A DNA stretch of 64,000 bases from positions 124,001-188,000 of the forward strand of contig NZ_FOBW01000002.1 of assembly GCF_900109925.1 (NCBI RefSeq). Reading direction: 5' to 3'. How positions within the stretch are numbered: position 1 is the first letter of the stretch; each line of letters starts with the position of its first letter. This stretch comes from Mesobacillus persicus. Lineage in GTDB: Bacteria; Bacillota; Bacilli; Bacillales; Cytobacillaceae. The notes under the pieces were generated by a model that ran no database searches, was not told the DNA's origin, and saw only the letters and a list, made by a program, of their open reading frames with translations. This document shows, piece after piece, positions 49,110-57,662 of this stretch. The position numbers and the translations under genes are program-made.

Positions 49110-50670
49110 TACGATCATCCTTTTTTGGGTTTCTTTTATATAAAATCTTTTTCTTCAACCAATTTGTGTTGTCTTCATTCGGGTAATCCGCCCGAAAATG
49201 CCCCCCTCTACTTTCGGTACGAGCAAGGGCCGCATCTGTAGTCAACCAAGCGGTAATTAGCATAAACACTGTCGTTAGTTCTTCAGTGGAATAATGTTCA
49301 AGGTTCTCATTCAGCCAATCTCGGATCTGATAAGATTCCAACCAGTTTTTTTGCATGGTAAGAGCTGCATTATTTCGGATAATGCCTGTTCGGTCCATCA
49401 TTGTTTGCTGTAAGACATGGTGTTCTGGAAGCGTTAGTTTTTTTGCTTTTAAAAGATTAGATGGCTGCCGTTCATTTTCAAAGAATTGTAAATCGGTACT
49501 GCTTCGCTGTTCATTAATCCAGTTCCCTAGCCTTTTACCATAAACCATCCCTTCAAGCAAAGAATTGCTGGCGAGTCGATTTGCGCCATGGACACCAGTA
49601 CAAGCTACCTCACCAATGGCATAAAGCCCGCTGATGTTCGTTTGACCGATAGAACCCGTTTTGACACCCCCCATTAAAAAATGACTTCCGGGAGCGACTG
49701 GTAATTTTCCTACACTGAGTTCTACCCCTGCTTCACGGCAAATTGCTGAAACAGTTGGAAACCGTTCTGAGAAGTTCTCAATGCTACTTATATCTAGATA
49801 AATTTGTTTGCCTGCTTTTAAGTATTCATAAATCGTTTGCGAAACGATATGTCTTGGTGCCAGATCCTTAAGGGGATGAACATCTTCCATAATCAACTGG
49901 CCATCCTCGGTTACGAGTCTTGCACCTTCCCCACGGACAGCTTCGGAGATGAGGCCTTTTGTTTGTCCATCAACATAAAGAAGCGTCGGATGAAACTGGA
50001 TAAACTCCATATCCACTAGCTCCGCGCCAGCAAGATATGCCAAGGCCAAACCATCACCGGTGACGGTTTCTGCATTTGAAGTAAAAGTAAACAGTTGGCC
50101 ACATCCACCTGTTGCAAGGACAATATGCTCGGCATAAAAAACTTCTGTCGTCCCGTCAGGTAACTTGCCTTTTACTCCAATACAGCGGCCATTGTCATTC
50201 ACAATCAACTCGTAAACAAAGGTATGGTCTTGCACTACTATATTGCTACCTAACTGTGAAACTAGAAAATTCACAATCGCTTTTCCAGTTGCATCTCCCC
50301 CACTATGGACAATTCTTTTTTCTGAATGAGCCCCTTCCATCCCAAGCTTAAATTCCCTATTTTCGTTAAGATCAAAAGGACAGCCATTGTTCAGAAGTTC
50401 GTTGATGAGCTTAGGCGCTTCTTTCGTCAACTGTAGGACAGCTTCTGAATCATTATGATTTCGCCCTGCCTCAAGCGTATCGTGATAATGTAATTTTGGT
50501 GTATCCTTGGCGCTCAATGCTGCAGCAACGCCACCTTGAGCCATATGCGAATTTCCATTTGTGAGTGATCCCTTTGTGAGAACCATCACATTCAAATCAT
50601 TTCTTAATGTAGCTGCTAATTGTAAAGCAGCGATGCCACTGCCGACGATTAGCACATTCGCTAATTTCAT
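49078..50670 (-). CDS. nadB: L-aspartate oxidase
   Basis: 530 residues. FAD-dependent oxidation of aspartate to iminoaspartate, the first step of NAD synthesis. Visible are the dinucleotide fold VLIVGSGIAALQLAATL, the flavin contact region SHMAQGGVAAALS, RIVHSGGDATGKAIV, the active-site RGEGARLVTEDG, and GEVACTGVHGANRLASNS. The C-terminal helical domain is complete. AGGAGG precedes the ATG. It is divergent from nifS across a 97-base region with a likely NiaR operator. Confidence 0.97.
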   Translation of the reverse strand: MKLANVLIVGSGIAALQLAATLRNDLNVMVLTKGSLTNGNSHMAQGGVAAALSAKDTPKLHYHDTLEAGRNHNDSEAVLQLTKEAPKLINELLNNGCPFDLNENREFKLGMEGAHSEKRIVHSGGDATGKAIVNFLVSQLGSNIVVQDHTFVYELIVNDNGRCIGVKGKLPDGTTEVFYAEHIVLATGGCGQLFTFTSNAETVTGDGLALAYLAGAELVDMEFIQFHPTLLYVDGQTKGLISEAVRGEGARLVTEDGQLIMEDVHPLKDLAPRHIVSQTIYEYLKAGKQIYLDISSIENFSERFPTVSAICREAGVELSVGKLPVAPGSHFLMGGVKTGSIGQTNISGLYAIGEVACTGVHGANRLASNSLLEGMVYGKRLGNWINEQRSSTDLQFFENERQPSNLLKAKKLTLPEHHVLQQTMMDRTGIIRNNAALTMQKNWLESYQIRDWLNENLEHYSTEELTTVFMLITAWLTTDAALARTESRGGHFRADYPNEDNTNWLKKKILYKRNPKKDDRSEQIKAALTT

Positions 50671-50692
50671 AGTTTTTTATCCTCCTGTTTTT

Positions 50693-50712
50693 ACAGGTGT
50701 CTTGACACTTAT
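50693..50712. promoter_or_regulatory. niaR_box: Likely NiaR (NadR) operator in the nadB-nifS divergent promoter region
   Basis: AGGTGTCTTGACACTT is a near-perfect palindrome (GTGTC-TT-GACAC). It covers a TTGACA that serves as -35 for nifS (50702-50707) and lies at the expected nadB -10 region, so one bound dimer could block both directions. NiaR is encoded 1.2 kb away in the nifS unit. Operator identity is inferred from position and symmetry. Confidence 0.65.
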
Positions 50713-50767
50713 ATTTACATAGATTTAAACTGATGACAAGATATTTTTACATTTTAGGGGAGAGACG

Positions 50768-51895
50768 ATGAAATATTTCGATTACGCCGCAAGTAGTCCG
50801 CTGGATCAAGAGGCGGCTGAATTATATGTAAAAGCAGCGACCGAATACTACGGTAACAGTCAAAGTCTCCACGATATCGGCTCAACAGCCAATAGCCTGT
50901 TGGAAAACTGCCGCAAAGAACTAGGGAAATTACTTGGTGTTGAATCAGACGGGGTATTTTTTACATCAGGGGGGTCAGAAAGCAATTTACTTAGTATTCA
51001 TGCCCTCCTTTCAGCTAATCGTGGAAAAGGACGGCATATCATCACAGGGATGGCTGAACACGCTTCCGTTCACAATGTTCTCCGTATGCTCGAAAAAGAA
51101 GGCTACGAAGTGACTTATCTCCCGTTTAACGCTGAAGGTAAGATTGAAGTTGCGGCTATTGAAAAAGCTTTGCGTGAAGATACGGTTCTTGTTTCGATTC
51201 AGCATGGAAATCCGGAAATTGGAACACTACAGCCTCTTGAAGAGATCGCACGCGTTTGTAAGGATAATAATGTCCTTCTTCATAGTGACTGTGTTCAATC
51301 GTTTGGGAAAACTTCAATTAGGGAAGTCGCTTCCGTTGTCGACGCGCTGTCGATTTCGGGACATAAATTTTACGGACCAAAAGGAACTGGTGCTGTTTAT
51401 CTAAATCCGAGGCTTGCTTGGAAACCTTATATTGAGGGGACAAGTCACGAACGAGGCTTTCGTGCGGGAACGGTCAATGTTCCAGGTATTCTTGCGATGA
51501 CAGCTGCCGCTCAGAAGGCTATATCTAAGCTTGAGGATGAGAGCGAACGGCTTTCGTCTTTGCGGGAGATTTTCGTGAGTCAATTTACTAATTTGACCAA
51601 TCAAGTAACCATTTATGATGCTCAACTTCCCGCCATAATTGGTATGAGAATTCATGGGCTGGAAGGACAATGGATCATGCTTGAATGCAACCGGAGAGGA
51701 TTTGCCATCTCCACGGGTACGGCTTGCCATACCGGTTTATTGGATCCATCGAAAACGATGACTGCCATCGGAGTGAAAGGTAAAGCCGCTAAAGAATTTT
51801 TCAGAATCTCTTTTGGGCGCCAAACGGAAGAGTCGGATGTTAAAGAGCTAGGGCGGATTTTAGCAGAGCTCACGCGAACCCAACAAAGGGTTTAA
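50768..51895 (+). CDS. nifS: Cysteine desulfurase NifS-type, NAD operon
   Basis: 375 residues, PLP enzyme. YFDYAASSP, FFTSGGSESNLL, the PLP lysine in SISGHKFYGPKG (about 205) and the active cysteine in STGTACHTGLLDPSK are present. In Bacillus the desulfurase next to nadB is thought to build or repair the iron-sulfur cluster of NadA. It differs clearly from the MnmA-linked enzyme at 14083. GGGGAGAGACG precedes the ATG; niaR follows 62 bases later. Confidence 0.94.
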   Translation: MKYFDYAASSPLDQEAAELYVKAATEYYGNSQSLHDIGSTANSLLENCRKELGKLLGVESDGVFFTSGGSESNLLSIHALLSANRGKGRHIITGMAEHASVHNVLRMLEKEGYEVTYLPFNAEGKIEVAAIEKALREDTVLVSIQHGNPEIGTLQPLEEIARVCKDNNVLLHSDCVQSFGKTSIREVASVVDALSISGHKFYGPKGTGAVYLNPRLAWKPYIEGTSHERGFRAGTVNVPGILAMTAAAQKAISKLEDESERLSSLREIFVSQFTNLTNQVTIYDAQLPAIIGMRIHGLEGQWIMLECNRRGFAISTGTACHTGLLDPSKTMTAIGVKGKAAKEFFRISFGRQTEESDVKELGRILAELTRTQQRV

Positions 51896-51957
51896 CTGAA
51901 TTCACTTAAAAGGTATGGTACAATTTTTTTACGGAAGCTAGATAAGGAGAGAAATCG

Positions 51958-52488
51958 ATGAAAAAGATATTAGGTGATGAGAGACGATCTCTTATATTAG
52001 ATATTTTAAAAACAAGCAACGAGCCTATAACGGGGGGCGAGCTTGCCGCACAAACCAATGTCAGTCGCCAGGTGATTGTTGGGGATATCACGTTGTTAAA
52101 AGCGCGAAATGAACCGATTATCGCCACCAGCCAGGGCTATCTTTATATGCATTCGTCTTCTCCAGTTGTTCTCGCCGAACGAACAATCGCCTGTAGCCAT
52201 GCCCCGGAAAAGACAGAGGAGGAATTGAACATCCTCGTTGATCTCGGAGTGACCGTTAAAGATGTCCGGATTGAGCACCCCGTTTATGGAGACCTTACCG
52301 CTTCGATTATGGTTTCAAACCGCCGTGAAGTGAAGCAGTTTATGGAAAAAATTCTTTCGACAAATGCTGGATACCTTTCAGAACTAACCGAAGGCATCCA
52401 TATTCACACCATTGCCGCGCCAAGCGAAAAGATATTGGATGAAGCCGAAGAAGCGATGAGCAAAGCTAATTTTTTGATTACGCAATAA
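51958..52488 (+). CDS. niaR: NAD biosynthesis transcription repressor NiaR (YrxA, NadR)
   Basis: 176 residues: an N-terminal HTH_11 winged helix (ILDILKTSNEPITGGELAAQ, TNVSRQVIVGDITLLKARN) and a C-terminal 3H domain with the conserved histidines in CSHAPEK, IEHPVYGDL and GIHIHTI, which bind metal and nicotinic acid. It represses the nad genes when niacin is plentiful. GGAGAG precedes the ATG. It shares the nifS transcript, giving autoregulation through the 50693 operator. Confidence 0.93.
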   Translation: MKKILGDERRSLILDILKTSNEPITGGELAAQTNVSRQVIVGDITLLKARNEPIIATSQGYLYMHSSSPVVLAERTIACSHAPEKTEEELNILVDLGVTVKDVRIEHPVYGDLTASIMVSNRREVKQFMEKILSTNAGYLSELTEGIHIHTIAAPSEKILDEAEEAMSKANFLITQ

Positions 52489-52495
52489 TTAATTT

Positions 52496-52556
52496 GAAGC
52501 TGCACTTTTGAGGGGTCTTGTTTTTATGAGACCTATTGGGGGGTGGCTTCTTTTTT
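52496..52556 (+). terminator. Probable terminator after niaR
   Basis: GAAGC and GCTTC ends enclose an inner GGTCT/AGACC stem and are followed by six Ts on the plus strand. Imperfect but well placed, a few bases past the niaR stop. Confidence 0.5.
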
Positions 52557-52579
52557 ACGTGAAGGTTATACTTTGATCT

Positions 52580-52774
52580 GATAAATAGACGGAGAAATTC
52601 CGCTTAATCAGTAAGTAACACTGAAAACTAGCTTAAATAGAGGGAGAAATTCCGCTTATTCGACTCGAAAACATGAAAATAGGTAATTTTGCTTTGTATA
52701 AACGGAAAAACTCCCCCTATTTACCCCAAATTGAGCTCTAATCTGCATTTAACGGAAAAAACTCCGCTTATTTT
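52580..52774. repeat. Four-palindrome intergenic element, copy 3 (inverted)
   Basis: Reverse-oriented relative to the copies at 3000 and 25203. Four CGGAGAAATTCCG-type palindromes occur near 52590, 52641, 52703 and 52753, with the linker AGGTAATTTTGCTTTGTATA conserved. It fills the gap between convergent niaR and pheA; the last palindrome lies 18 bases from the pheA stop. Confidence 0.8.
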
Positions 52775-52792
52775 TCCAGTCACATCTAACGA

Positions 52793-53641
52793 TTAAAGTC
52801 TAAAAGACGGATAACTCCCAAGCACTTTTACAGAGCAGCCAAGGGCTTCGAGTTCGGCAATTGCACCTGGGATGAGGACATCATCCATTTGCTGTTCGAT
52901 GTCGATGATGAAAAAGTAATTTCCAAGTCCTGTCTTTGTCGGTCTAGACTCAATTTTTGATAAATTCAGATTACGCCATGAGAAAGCTGATAGAACTTGG
53001 TGAAGCGCACCCGTTCGATCAGAAGGTAAGGTTACGACCAAAGTCGTTTTAAATCCGTTGCTAGCTAAAGTGGTTTGTGGCAATGCTTGTTTTTCCTTTG
53101 ATAAAACGACAAATCTTGTATGGTTATGATCATAATCATGAATATCGGCTTGAACGATGGACAGACCATATTCTTCGGCAGCAAGACTATTAGCAATCGC
53201 CGCTAAGTTTTTCTCCGGATGCTCGTTCACATACTGAGCAGCAGCAGCCGTTGACGTCATTCTTTCACTCACAATCCCCTTCATTTCGCGGTGAAGAAAT
53301 TTATGACACTGAGCAAGTGCATGCGAGTGGCTCAAAACGAGTTCCGTTTGTTTCCACTGCTGTTCATTTTCTGGATGGACCATTAAATGCTGTTGAATTG
53401 GCGCTGTCGCCTCGCCAATAATGTATTGCGGAGCTTCATGAATTAAATAGTCCAAGGTAATATTTACCGAACCCTCCAACGCATTTTCAATCGGCACAAG
53501 CGCAAAATCACAGGTACCATCCTCAACCGCATCGATGCATTCTGGAATCGTCATAAATGGTGTGGCTTCAACCGATGGAAATAAATGGCGCACAGCCAAA
53601 TCTGTGAACGTAGCCCGCGGCCCCAAAAAACCTATCTTCAT
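52793..53641 (-). CDS. pheA: Prephenate dehydratase
   Basis: 282 residues, monofunctional. It converts prephenate to phenylpyruvate in phenylalanine synthesis. The catalytic domain starts KIGFLGPRATFTD and holds the TRF motif in HNHTRFVVLSKE. The C-terminal ACT domain shows GALHQVLSAFSWRNLNLS and ESRPTKTGLGNYFF, the phenylalanine-feedback site. GGGGGAGTGAG precedes the ATG. It lies downstream of pheB with a terminator-like hairpin between. Confidence 0.97.
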   Translation of the reverse strand: MKIGFLGPRATFTDLAVRHLFPSVEATPFMTIPECIDAVEDGTCDFALVPIENALEGSVNITLDYLIHEAPQYIIGEATAPIQQHLMVHPENEQQWKQTELVLSHSHALAQCHKFLHREMKGIVSERMTSTAAAAQYVNEHPEKNLAAIANSLAAEEYGLSIVQADIHDYDHNHTRFVVLSKEKQALPQTTLASNGFKTTLVVTLPSDRTGALHQVLSAFSWRNLNLSKIESRPTKTGLGNYFFIIDIEQQMDDVLIPGAIAELEALGCSVKVLGSYPSFRL

Positions 53642-53665
53642 TGTTTCTCACTCCCCCTATTTATA

Positions 53666-53697
53666 AAAAGGCAGTGCAGTGAGAACTCACCGCACCA
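53666..53697 (-). terminator. Terminator or attenuator between pheB and pheA
   Basis: GGTGCGGTGAG and CTCACTGCACTGCC form a strong stem followed by TTTTTAT on the minus strand, ahead of pheA. Its 5' arm follows GGGGTGG, which loosely resembles a T-box core. A full T-box stem I is not evident in the 100 bases available. Confidence 0.65.
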
Positions 53698-53770
53698 CCC
53701 CAAACCCAGCAATTATGTAAGGACAGTGAAACTCCCTCAGGAATTTTCAAAGCCCTCTTTCTATATAAAA

Positions 53771-54226
53771 TTAAGCCCCAGATCCAAGCACTTCAACCTT
53801 TTCAACAAACTCAAGCCGCCGTAGCCTTGCTAATAGTTCATCCATTTCAACCTTCATATCCCCAATGTTTAAACTCAATGTAACATTGGCGCGTCCTTGA
53901 AGAGGGATGGTCTGGTGAATCGTTAGCACATTACAACCAGCATTTGCGACAAGGCCTAAGAGCTCGGATAGCGTTCCAGAGCGATCTTCAAGATGGAAAA
54001 ATAAGCTGATAATCCGTTCCTTTACAACCGTGTGAAAAGGGTAGACGGTATCACGATACTTGTAATACGCACTTCTACTCAAGTCCACACGTTGGACGGC
54101 ATCCCAGACAGAATCGGCTTTTCCCCGCTCAATCATTTCCTTGGCATCTAAAGTCTTTTTCATAGCCTCCGGAAGCACATCTTCTCTGACAAGATAAAAT
54201 TTCTTATCGAAATTATTCGGCTTCAT
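53771..54226 (-). CDS. pheB: ACT domain protein PheB
   Basis: 151 residues. The N-terminal half ([40 protein letters not shown]) reads as a small helix-turn-helix-like unit. The C-terminal half is an ACT domain ([19 protein letters not shown]). Named PheB from its place between obg and pheA in Bacillus; its biochemical role is unclear, an amino-acid-sensing regulator being most likely. GGGGTGG precedes the ATG and obg ends 15 bases upstream. Confidence 0.9.
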   Translation of the reverse strand: MKPNNFDKKFYLVREDVLPEAMKKTLDAKEMIERGKADSVWDAVQRVDLSRSAYYKYRDTVYPFHTVVKERIISLFFHLEDRSGTLSELLGLVANAGCNVLTIHQTIPLQGRANVTLSLNIGDMKVEMDELLARLRRLEFVEKVEVLGSGA

Positions 54227-54241
54227 TTCTCCACCCCGTGG

Positions 54242-55534
54242 TTATTCTACAAATTCAAACTCATATTTCAGGATGCGAACGGTATCCCCATCCTTCGCAC
54301 CGCGTTCACGAAGAGCATCATCAATTCCCATACCACGCATTTGACGAGCAAATTTCCTAGTCGATTCCTCGCTCGCGAAGTTCGTCATCTTAAAGAGTTT
54401 CTCAATGGTGTCACCAGAAATAATAAAGGTTCCATCAGGATCTCTAGTAATTTTAAACTTATCCGTGTCTTCCTCATGTCGATAAACAACACGGTTAATT
54501 CCTGGATTTTCTTCGACTTCTTCCAGTAAAGGAAACTCAGGTGTTTTCTCGATTGTGTCTGCAATTGCAAATATCAGATCACGCAAGCCTTCCCTTGTAA
54601 AAGCAGAAATCGGGAACACTGGAAAATCGTCTGTTAACTTTTCTTTAAAAGCAGCAAGATTTTCTGCCGCTTCTGGCATGTCCATTTTATTGGCAACAAT
54701 AATTTGCGGACGTTCCGTCAAGCGAAGATTATACTGCTCAAGCTCTTTATTGATGACTAGATAATCCTCGTATGGATCGCGTCCTTCAACGGCTGCCATA
54801 TCAATCACATGAACAATGACTCGTGTTCTTTCGATATGTCTCAAGAACTGATGTCCTAGTCCGACACCTGAGTGCGCTCCTTCAATCAGCCCTGGCAAAT
54901 CAGCCATAACAAAGCTTCTAGCATCTTCCGTTTCAACCATTCCTAAGTTTGGAACAATCGTTGTGAAATGATATTCAGCTATTTTAGGACGAGCAGCTGA
55001 AACAACCGACAACAATGTTGATTTTCCTACGCTTGGGAAGCCGACAAGGCCTACATCAGCGAGTAGTTTCAACTCAAGGACTACATCTCTTTCTTGTCCT
55101 GGCTCGCCGTTTTCCGATAGCTCTGGTGCTGGATTGGCAGGTGTAGCAAAGCGGCTATTGCCTCGTCCACCGCGACCACCCTTGGCAATGACAGCCCGTT
55201 GACCATGTTCGGTTAAGTCTGCAATGACCTCTCCTGTTTCAGCATCGGATACAATCGTACCCGGTGGAACCTTGACGATCATGTCTTGAGCTCCTCTACC
55301 GTGCTGGTTCTTCGACATCCCATGTTCACCACGTGGTGCCTTGAAATGACGCTTATAACGGAAATCCATTAGTGTGCGCAAGCCTTCTTCAACCTCAAAA
55401 ATGACATTGGCTCCGCGGCCGCCATCGCCACCAGCTGGTCCTCCGTTTGGTACATATTTCTCACGACGGAAAGCAACTATTCCGTTACCACCGTCTCCAC
55501 CTTTAACATAAACCTTTACCTGATCGACAAACAT
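54242..55534 (-). CDS. obg: Obg GTPase (ObgE/CgtA)
   Basis: 430 residues in three parts: the glycine-rich Obg domain ([27 protein letters not shown]), the G domain ([52 protein letters not shown]), and the C-terminal OCT domain found in Gram-positive Obg. It is essential for ribosome assembly and couples to the general stress and sporulation responses in B. subtilis. Cotranscribed with spo0B. Confidence 0.98.
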   Translation of the reverse strand: MFVDQVKVYVKGGDGGNGIVAFRREKYVPNGGPAGGDGGRGANVIFEVEEGLRTLMDFRYKRHFKAPRGEHGMSKNQHGRGAQDMIVKVPPGTIVSDAETGEVIADLTEHGQRAVIAKGGRGGRGNSRFATPANPAPELSENGEPGQERDVVLELKLLADVGLVGFPSVGKSTLLSVVSAARPKIAEYHFTTIVPNLGMVETEDARSFVMADLPGLIEGAHSGVGLGHQFLRHIERTRVIVHVIDMAAVEGRDPYEDYLVINKELEQYNLRLTERPQIIVANKMDMPEAAENLAAFKEKLTDDFPVFPISAFTREGLRDLIFAIADTIEKTPEFPLLEEVEENPGINRVVYRHEEDTDKFKITRDPDGTFIISGDTIEKLFKMTNFASEESTRKFARQMRGMGIDDALRERGAKDGDTVRILKYEFEFVE

Positions 55535-55600
55535 TGTATTTAATAACCACCTGTCTTGAATGAATTTGATTTTACATGGTTAGGTTAGTTTTCAGTATTA

Positions 55601-56149
55601 TCATACCCGTTCAGCAGCAATCGTAAAAACCTCGAATGAGATTTCCTCATCCGTTACCGCCGTCGCACGGACGGACATTGTTGAATTTAACGGTTTTTCC
55701 AAAAACTGAATGATATTCGATGTATTGATTAGTATTCCGCTGAAATCAAAAAAGAAACGGGTTTCTTCTTCATCAGCTTGAATCATGACCGAAAGATGAT
55801 TTTCCTGAAATTTTTCAACCGAAGCATCTAAAATCTCAAATAGTTCATTCGTCCAGTTGGCAAGCACCTTGTCATCAAGATGTTGAATGGTAGATGATTT
55901 ATTTACCTCATAGTCAAGCCGAAAATAGTGTTGATCCCAGTTGCAGGTTAATTGCGCAGAGGCAAACTGTGGGAGATTCAGATTCGTAAGCTGGGCTTCC
56001 TGCCTAGCCTCGACAATGATTTCCCCAATGATTTCTTTCACCCTGTCCACTTTATTTAAAGACAAATTGCCTTGAATCAATTGTAGTCGATTGAGCCAAT
56101 CATGGCGTGCATGCTTTAATACCTCAAGGGTATCCCACTCTTTTTTCAT
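55601..56149 (-). CDS. spo0B: Sporulation phosphotransferase Spo0B
   Basis: About 182 residues. It passes phosphate from Spo0F to Spo0A in the phosphorelay. The phosphorylated histidine is in ARHDWLNRLQLIQGNL (about residue 16); the family's four-helix-bundle dimer region follows, and the C-terminal half is the degenerate kinase-like domain. The frame opens six codons earlier; TTAGGAG before the ATG at 56149 sets the start. spo0B-obg is the classic B. subtilis pair. Confidence 0.92.
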   Translation of the reverse strand: MKKEWDTLEVLKHARHDWLNRLQLIQGNLSLNKVDRVKEIIGEIIVEARQEAQLTNLNLPQFASAQLTCNWDQHYFRLDYEVNKSSTIQHLDDKVLANWTNELFEILDASVEKFQENHLSVMIQADEEETRFFFDFSGILINTSNIIQFLEKPLNSTMSVRATAVTDEEISFEVFTIAAERV

Positions 56150-56278
56150 AAAAATACTCCTAATCATAGAAAACTGTCTTTTGTAAGTATAACAAAAAAG
56201 ATGGAAAAGGTAAGCAAAATCGTTTTAAAAGGAGGGAATTAGAAGTGTAAGTTTGCAAAAGGCTGTTTTAAAGACATT

Positions 56279-56406
56279 GTTGATTGGAGCTCCAGGCGCT
56301 TGACTCCTGCGGGAGCAGCGGGACAGGTGAGACCCCACAGGAGCGCAGCGACGAGGAGGCTCACCGCACGCCCCGCGGAAAGCAAGCGCCTGGAGCGGAA
56401 ATCAAC
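56279..56406. repeat. GC-rich interspersed hairpin repeat, copy G (short form)
   Basis: 128 bp from GTTGATTGGAGCTCCAGG to CTGGAGCGGAAATCAAC, with the CAGGTGAGACC core. It lies between spo0B and rpmA, splitting what is usually a tight rpmA-spo0B-obg cluster. Confidence 0.9.
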
Positions 56407-56428
56407 AACCCCTTTAACACATCCATAA

Positions 56429-56463
56429 AAAAGAAAACCCTAACCGAATCGGCTAGGGTTTTC
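56429..56463 (-). terminator. Terminator after rpmA
   Basis: GAAAACCCTAGCC and GGTTAGGGTTTTC pair around a four-base loop and are followed by TTTTTTAT on the minus strand. Confidence 0.9.
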
Positions 56464-56472
56464 CACGTTTAC

Positions 56473-56766
56473 TTAAGCTTCTTGAGCTGTTGGGTAAACA
56501 CTTACTTGCTTTTTGTCACGGCCAAGACGTTCGAACTTAACAACGCCATCAACCTTAGCGAATAGTGTATCGTCGCCACCTTTACCCACGTTTACACCTG
56601 GGTAAATTTTTGTACCGCGTTGACGGTAAAGGATAGATCCACCAGAAACGAATTGACCGTCTGCACGCTTAGCACCAAGGCGCTTTGCATGAGAGTCACG
56701 TCCGTTCTTTGTAGAACCTACTCCCTTTTTGGAAGCGAACAATTGAAGATCCAATTTCAATAACAT
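56473..56766 (-). CDS. rpmA: Ribosomal protein bL27
   Basis: 97 residues. A Firmicute-type N-terminal extension [11 protein letters not shown] precedes [14 protein letters not shown], the mature N-terminus that reaches the peptidyl-transferase centre. The extension is removed by the protease Prp, whose gene lies just upstream. The usual cleavage context is LQFFA; here it is LQLFA. The ATG at 56766 follows GGAGGTGG; the open frame three codons earlier lacks spacing. Confidence 0.97.
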   Translation of the reverse strand: MLLKLDLQLFASKKGVGSTKNGRDSHAKRLGAKRADGQFVSGGSILYRQRGTKIYPGVNVGKGGDDTLFAKVDGVVKFERLGRDKKQVSVYPTAQEA

Positions 56767-56778
56767 GTATTCCACCTC

Positions 56779-57111
56779 CTACTTTTTGAAGGTAATTTTT
56801 ATGTGTTCTCGATATTCTTCCTCAATCGTCTGCAATGAGACAACCATTCCCTCGAGAAGAAGTTGTACTTTCTCATTTATACTCTCCGGAAGTTTTTCCG
56901 GTAGGGTACAGCGGAGAAAGCCGTCCTCATCATGACCAATCTCAGGAGTGACACCGGTTAAGGCATGCACCGCATTGATGGCCCCGACGGATACAGCGGA
57001 TACGCCTGCACAGACGATATCTTGACCCCGTTCGGCGAAAAATGCATGGCCGCTAATAGCAAAAGATTGAATGGCACCGGATTGTGTACGATAAATCACA
57101 GCGTCAATCAT
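56779..57111 (-). CDS. prp: Ribosomal-processing cysteine protease Prp (YsxB)
   Basis: 110 residues. The catalytic pair His22 (in SGHAFFAERG) and Cys34 (in IVCAGVSAVSVG) is at the positions known from S. aureus Prp. It trims the N-terminal extension of bL27 before assembly. Genes rplU-prp-rpmA are contiguous, with 12 bases on each side, as in other Firmicutes. Confidence 0.96.
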   Translation of the reverse strand: MIDAVIYRTQSGAIQSFAISGHAFFAERGQDIVCAGVSAVSVGAINAVHALTGVTPEIGHDEDGFLRCTLPEKLPESINEKVQLLLEGMVVSLQTIEEEYREHIKITFKK

Positions 57112-57123
57112 TGATAGCCAACC

Positions 57124-57432
57124 TTAAGCGTTGATTTTTTCAATAACAACTTTAGTGTATGGCTGACGATGACCTTGCTTTTTACGGTAGTTTTTCTTCG
57201 CTTTGAATTTGAAAACGATGATTTTCTTTTGACGGCCTTGTTTTTCAACTTTAGCCGAAACAGAAGCACCCTCAACAACTGGGCTTCCTACCTTCACGTC
57301 TTCTCCACCTACGAATAAAACTTTGTCAAAAGTAACTGTTTCACCAGCTTCAGCGTTAAGCTTTTCGATGTAGATTGCTTGTCCTTCTTCTACACGGATT
57401 TGCTTGCCGCCAGTTTCGATAATTGCGTACAT
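57124..57432 (-). CDS. rplU: Ribosomal protein bL21
   Basis: 102 residues, standard. It opens [20 protein letters not shown] and ends with the basic [17 protein letters not shown] segment that binds 23S rRNA. GGAGGTGCAGTGG precedes the ATG. First gene of rplU-prp-rpmA, behind a structured leader. Confidence 0.98.
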   Translation of the reverse strand: MYAIIETGGKQIRVEEGQAIYIEKLNAEAGETVTFDKVLFVGGEDVKVGSPVVEGASVSAKVEKQGRQKKIIVFKFKAKKNYRKKQGHRQPYTKVVIEKINA

Positions 57433-57439
57433 TCCACTG

Positions 57440-57541
57440 CACCTCCTCTTAGACTCAGACTCGCCATCCGCAGGCGTTTGCTAAACTGCAAATCTTATAC
57501 CTGGTCTGTGCGGTTGTAGCACGGGTGCGCTACAAACATAA
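57440..57541 (-). promoter_or_regulatory. L21 ribosomal protein leader
   Basis: The roughly 100-base leader folds with GTTTGTAGCGCAC/GTGCTACAACCGC and GCAGTTTAGCAAACGCC/GGATGGCG-type pairings, resembling the Firmicute rplU leader class presumed to bind L21 for autogenous control. Recognised from position and the shape of the helices only. Confidence 0.7.
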
Positions 57542-57548
57542 CATGAAA

Positions 57549-57577
57549 ATACTATCATAGGATTATATCTCTGTCAA
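57549..57577 (-). promoter_or_regulatory. Sigma-A promoter of rplU-prp-rpmA
   Basis: TTGACA (57572-57577), 17-bp spacer, TAGTAT (57549-57554). Confidence 0.8.
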
Positions 57578-57662
57578 TCCTAATCTGCTTTTCTGTTAAT
57601 CCTGTTCCTAACTTTAACATACATCTTTGAACGTGAGAATACCCAACTGATGGAAACCTAAA

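Noticed and set aside
53642-53770. Complete T-box riboswitch ahead of pheA
   Set aside because: Only a GGGGTGG motif and a terminator are visible; the conserved core, stem I motifs and a specifier codon were not found in the available space, so it is recorded as a terminator or attenuator.
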